From an uncultured Collinsella sp. (GTDB lineage Bacteria > Actinomycetota > Coriobacteriia > Coriobacteriales > Coriobacteriaceae): DNA of 6,201 bases. Of the stretch, positions 5,356-6,201 are shown in pieces (positions within the stretch are counted from its first letter, which is position 1; each line of letters begins with the position of its first letter). The stretch is from the NCBI GenBank assembly GCA_900550785.1, contig URTL01000113.1, positions 1 to 6,201 of the forward strand, given 5' to 3'. Made by a program: the position numbers and the translations under genes. The notes under the pieces were generated by a model. That model did no database searches, had not been told where the DNA came from, and saw only the letters and a program-made list of their open reading frames with translations.

Positions 5356-6138
5356 CTACATTGTCAAATAAAGCCCCCAGCGAAGTGCCCGAACTTTTAT
5401 GGTGACCAACAACATACCTAGAAGACGAAGGCAAGGCACGCAACCACCCAGTCACCGTGGCCGGTCTTAGGGAGCGCGGCGGTTTGCGTTGTTGCGGGCT
5501 AGGTCTTCTTGGCAGTCTTGGTCGCAGGCGTCTTGGAGGACGCGGGCGCAGGCTTGGCGTCCGACTTGGGCGACGAATCAGGCGTGGGGGCGGGTTTTCG
5601 CTGGACTTGGTCTCATCACCGGGCTTTTCTTCGCTACCGGGCTTTGTATCCCCCGCGGGATTGCCACCGGTGGGCTCATCGGTATCGGGCTGGGTCTTCC
5701 CCGCCGGCGGCTGGGCGCCTGTGGGTTCAATTACCACATGCTGAGCTACGGCCCCGCTGGCATCCATAACACAGGCGGCACCAAAGGCCCCGTCCATCGG
5801 CGTCACAAACTGCGCCGACGTAAGTGAGCCACTCTCGCAGGCAGCATCGGCTATGGCGCCGGTCGCGTCCACCCAGGAGGCGTCCACAGCAAACTGGCCA
5901 TCGGAGGCGTACAGGCCAAAGAAGCAGCAGCCCTCACCCGATCCGCTGCTAGCAGCAGCAACGTGCGAGCCGCCCAGCCGGGGCCCGAGACACCCGGCTC
6001 GTCGTAGGTCTGCCTCGCGATGGTTAGGCTATCCGCACCCGCGGCATAAGGAGGCCCGCCCAGCAAAACACATAGGCAGGCCACAGCAACAAGCAGAATG
6101 TGACGACGACGATGATGGTTGGACAAAACGACTGACAT
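5356..6138 (-). pseudogene. Decayed LPXTG cell-wall-anchored surface protein
   Basis: Parts of one secreted, sortase-anchored protein can be read in order, but in three frames. (1) From ATG 6138 (GGAG 5 bases upstream): a signal peptide with a basic HHRRRH stretch, a hydrophobic core and a probable cleavage after YAAGA, then DSLTIARQTYDEPG. (2) Somewhere within 5851-6028 the sense moves to a second frame, coding a Gly/Ala-rich domain I do not recognise. It includes the loosely repeated VDATGAIAD and MDASGAVAQ, then a Pro/Asp/Lys/Glu-rich linker. (3) At a C5 run (5586-5590) it moves to a third frame: a Pro/Ser/Lys/Thr-rich linker, a TAG stop (5499-5501), then AALPKTGHGDWVVACLAF with LPKTG at 5460-5474. 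(4) Near 5420 another TAG is met, and the first frame supplies LLGMLLVTIKVRALR, completing the membrane helix and basic tail to a stop at 5356. One nonsense and at least three frameshifts argue for a pseudogene; sequencing error could explain one lesion but hardly all. Confidence 0.75.
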
Positions 6139-6144
6139 GACCAC

Positions 6145-6162
6145 TCCGACGATCGCGTCGGA
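6145..6162 (-). promoter_or_regulatory. Hairpin overlapping the ribosome binding site of the surface-protein remnant
   Basis: Perfect 7-bp arms (TCCGACG at 6145-6151, CGTCGGA at 6156-6162) surround a 4-base loop. On the transcribed strand the 3' arm contains most of the GGAG that precedes the ATG at 6138, so folding would hide the ribosome binding site. A protein-binding palindrome is an equal alternative. The rest of 6139-6201 shows no gene I can support. A TTG-started in-frame extension to 6198 lacks a visible ribosome binding site. Confidence 0.35.
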
Positions 6163-6201
6163 AATGTTGGTGTAAGCGCGCCGACGGCTGACCGCCAAAC
6201 G

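Noticed and set aside
5303..5887. 194-codon minus-strand frame taken as one intact protein
   Set aside because: After the C5 run its sequence becomes Arg/Pro-rich shadow, while the LPKTG motif is in another frame. It begins inside the decayed gene with no ribosome binding site.
1..6201. CRISPR array, tRNA, rRNA, transposase or integrase
   Set aside because: No regularly spaced repeats, RNA gene signatures, or transposase or integrase motifs were seen on either strand.

Overview
The window looks like part of the chromosome of a GC-rich actinobacterium. Coriobacteriia, perhaps Collinsella, is my best guess. It rests on GC-rich codon use, GTG and TTG starts, a sucrose PTS locus and an LPKTG surface-protein remnant. 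It is an inference, not a match I could run. Every gene I can support lies on the minus strand, so transcription runs from high to low coordinates. The long plus-strand open frames are antisense shadows.

Sucrose locus (about 1-3740). In transcription order it holds a LacI-family repressor (scrR-like, 2721-3701), a PTS EIIBC permease (scrA-like, 1136-2536) and a GH32 sucrose-6-phosphate hydrolase (scrB-like, 1-1029, cut by the window edge). EIIBC would import and phosphorylate the sugar, and the hydrolase would split the sugar phosphate. The repressor probably controls both through two near-identical 14-bp operators upstream of scrA (2593-2606, 2619-2632). A third copy sits upstream of its own gene (3717-3730). 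No EIIA domain is present, so EIIA must be supplied from elsewhere.

Toxin-antitoxin-chaperone (TAC) cassette (3923-5208). In transcription order it encodes a RelE/HigB-like toxin (TTG start), a HigA-like XRE antitoxin with a C-terminal tail of about 47 residues, and a SecB-like chaperone. The antitoxin and chaperone genes overlap by ATGA. This is the layout of the tripartite HigBA-SecB systems known from Mycobacterium tuberculosis (higB1-higA1-Rv1957). There, a SecB-like chaperone protects an aggregation-prone antitoxin by binding its C-terminal addiction tail. A perfect 16-bp palindrome (5246-5261) overlaps a plausible promoter upstream of the toxin and is the likely autoregulatory operator. 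A 7-bp inverted repeat (3845-3870) lies downstream of the chaperone. The cassette is visibly more AT-rich than its flanks, which fits horizontal acquisition. It is the most interesting system in the window.

Decayed surface protein (about 5356-6138). A signal peptide, an unrecognised central domain, a Pro/Lys/Thr-rich linker, an LPKTG sortase motif, a transmembrane helix and a basic tail can all be read. They are spread over three frames with at least three frameshifts and one in-frame stop, so this is called a pseudogene of an LPXTG cell-wall-anchored protein.
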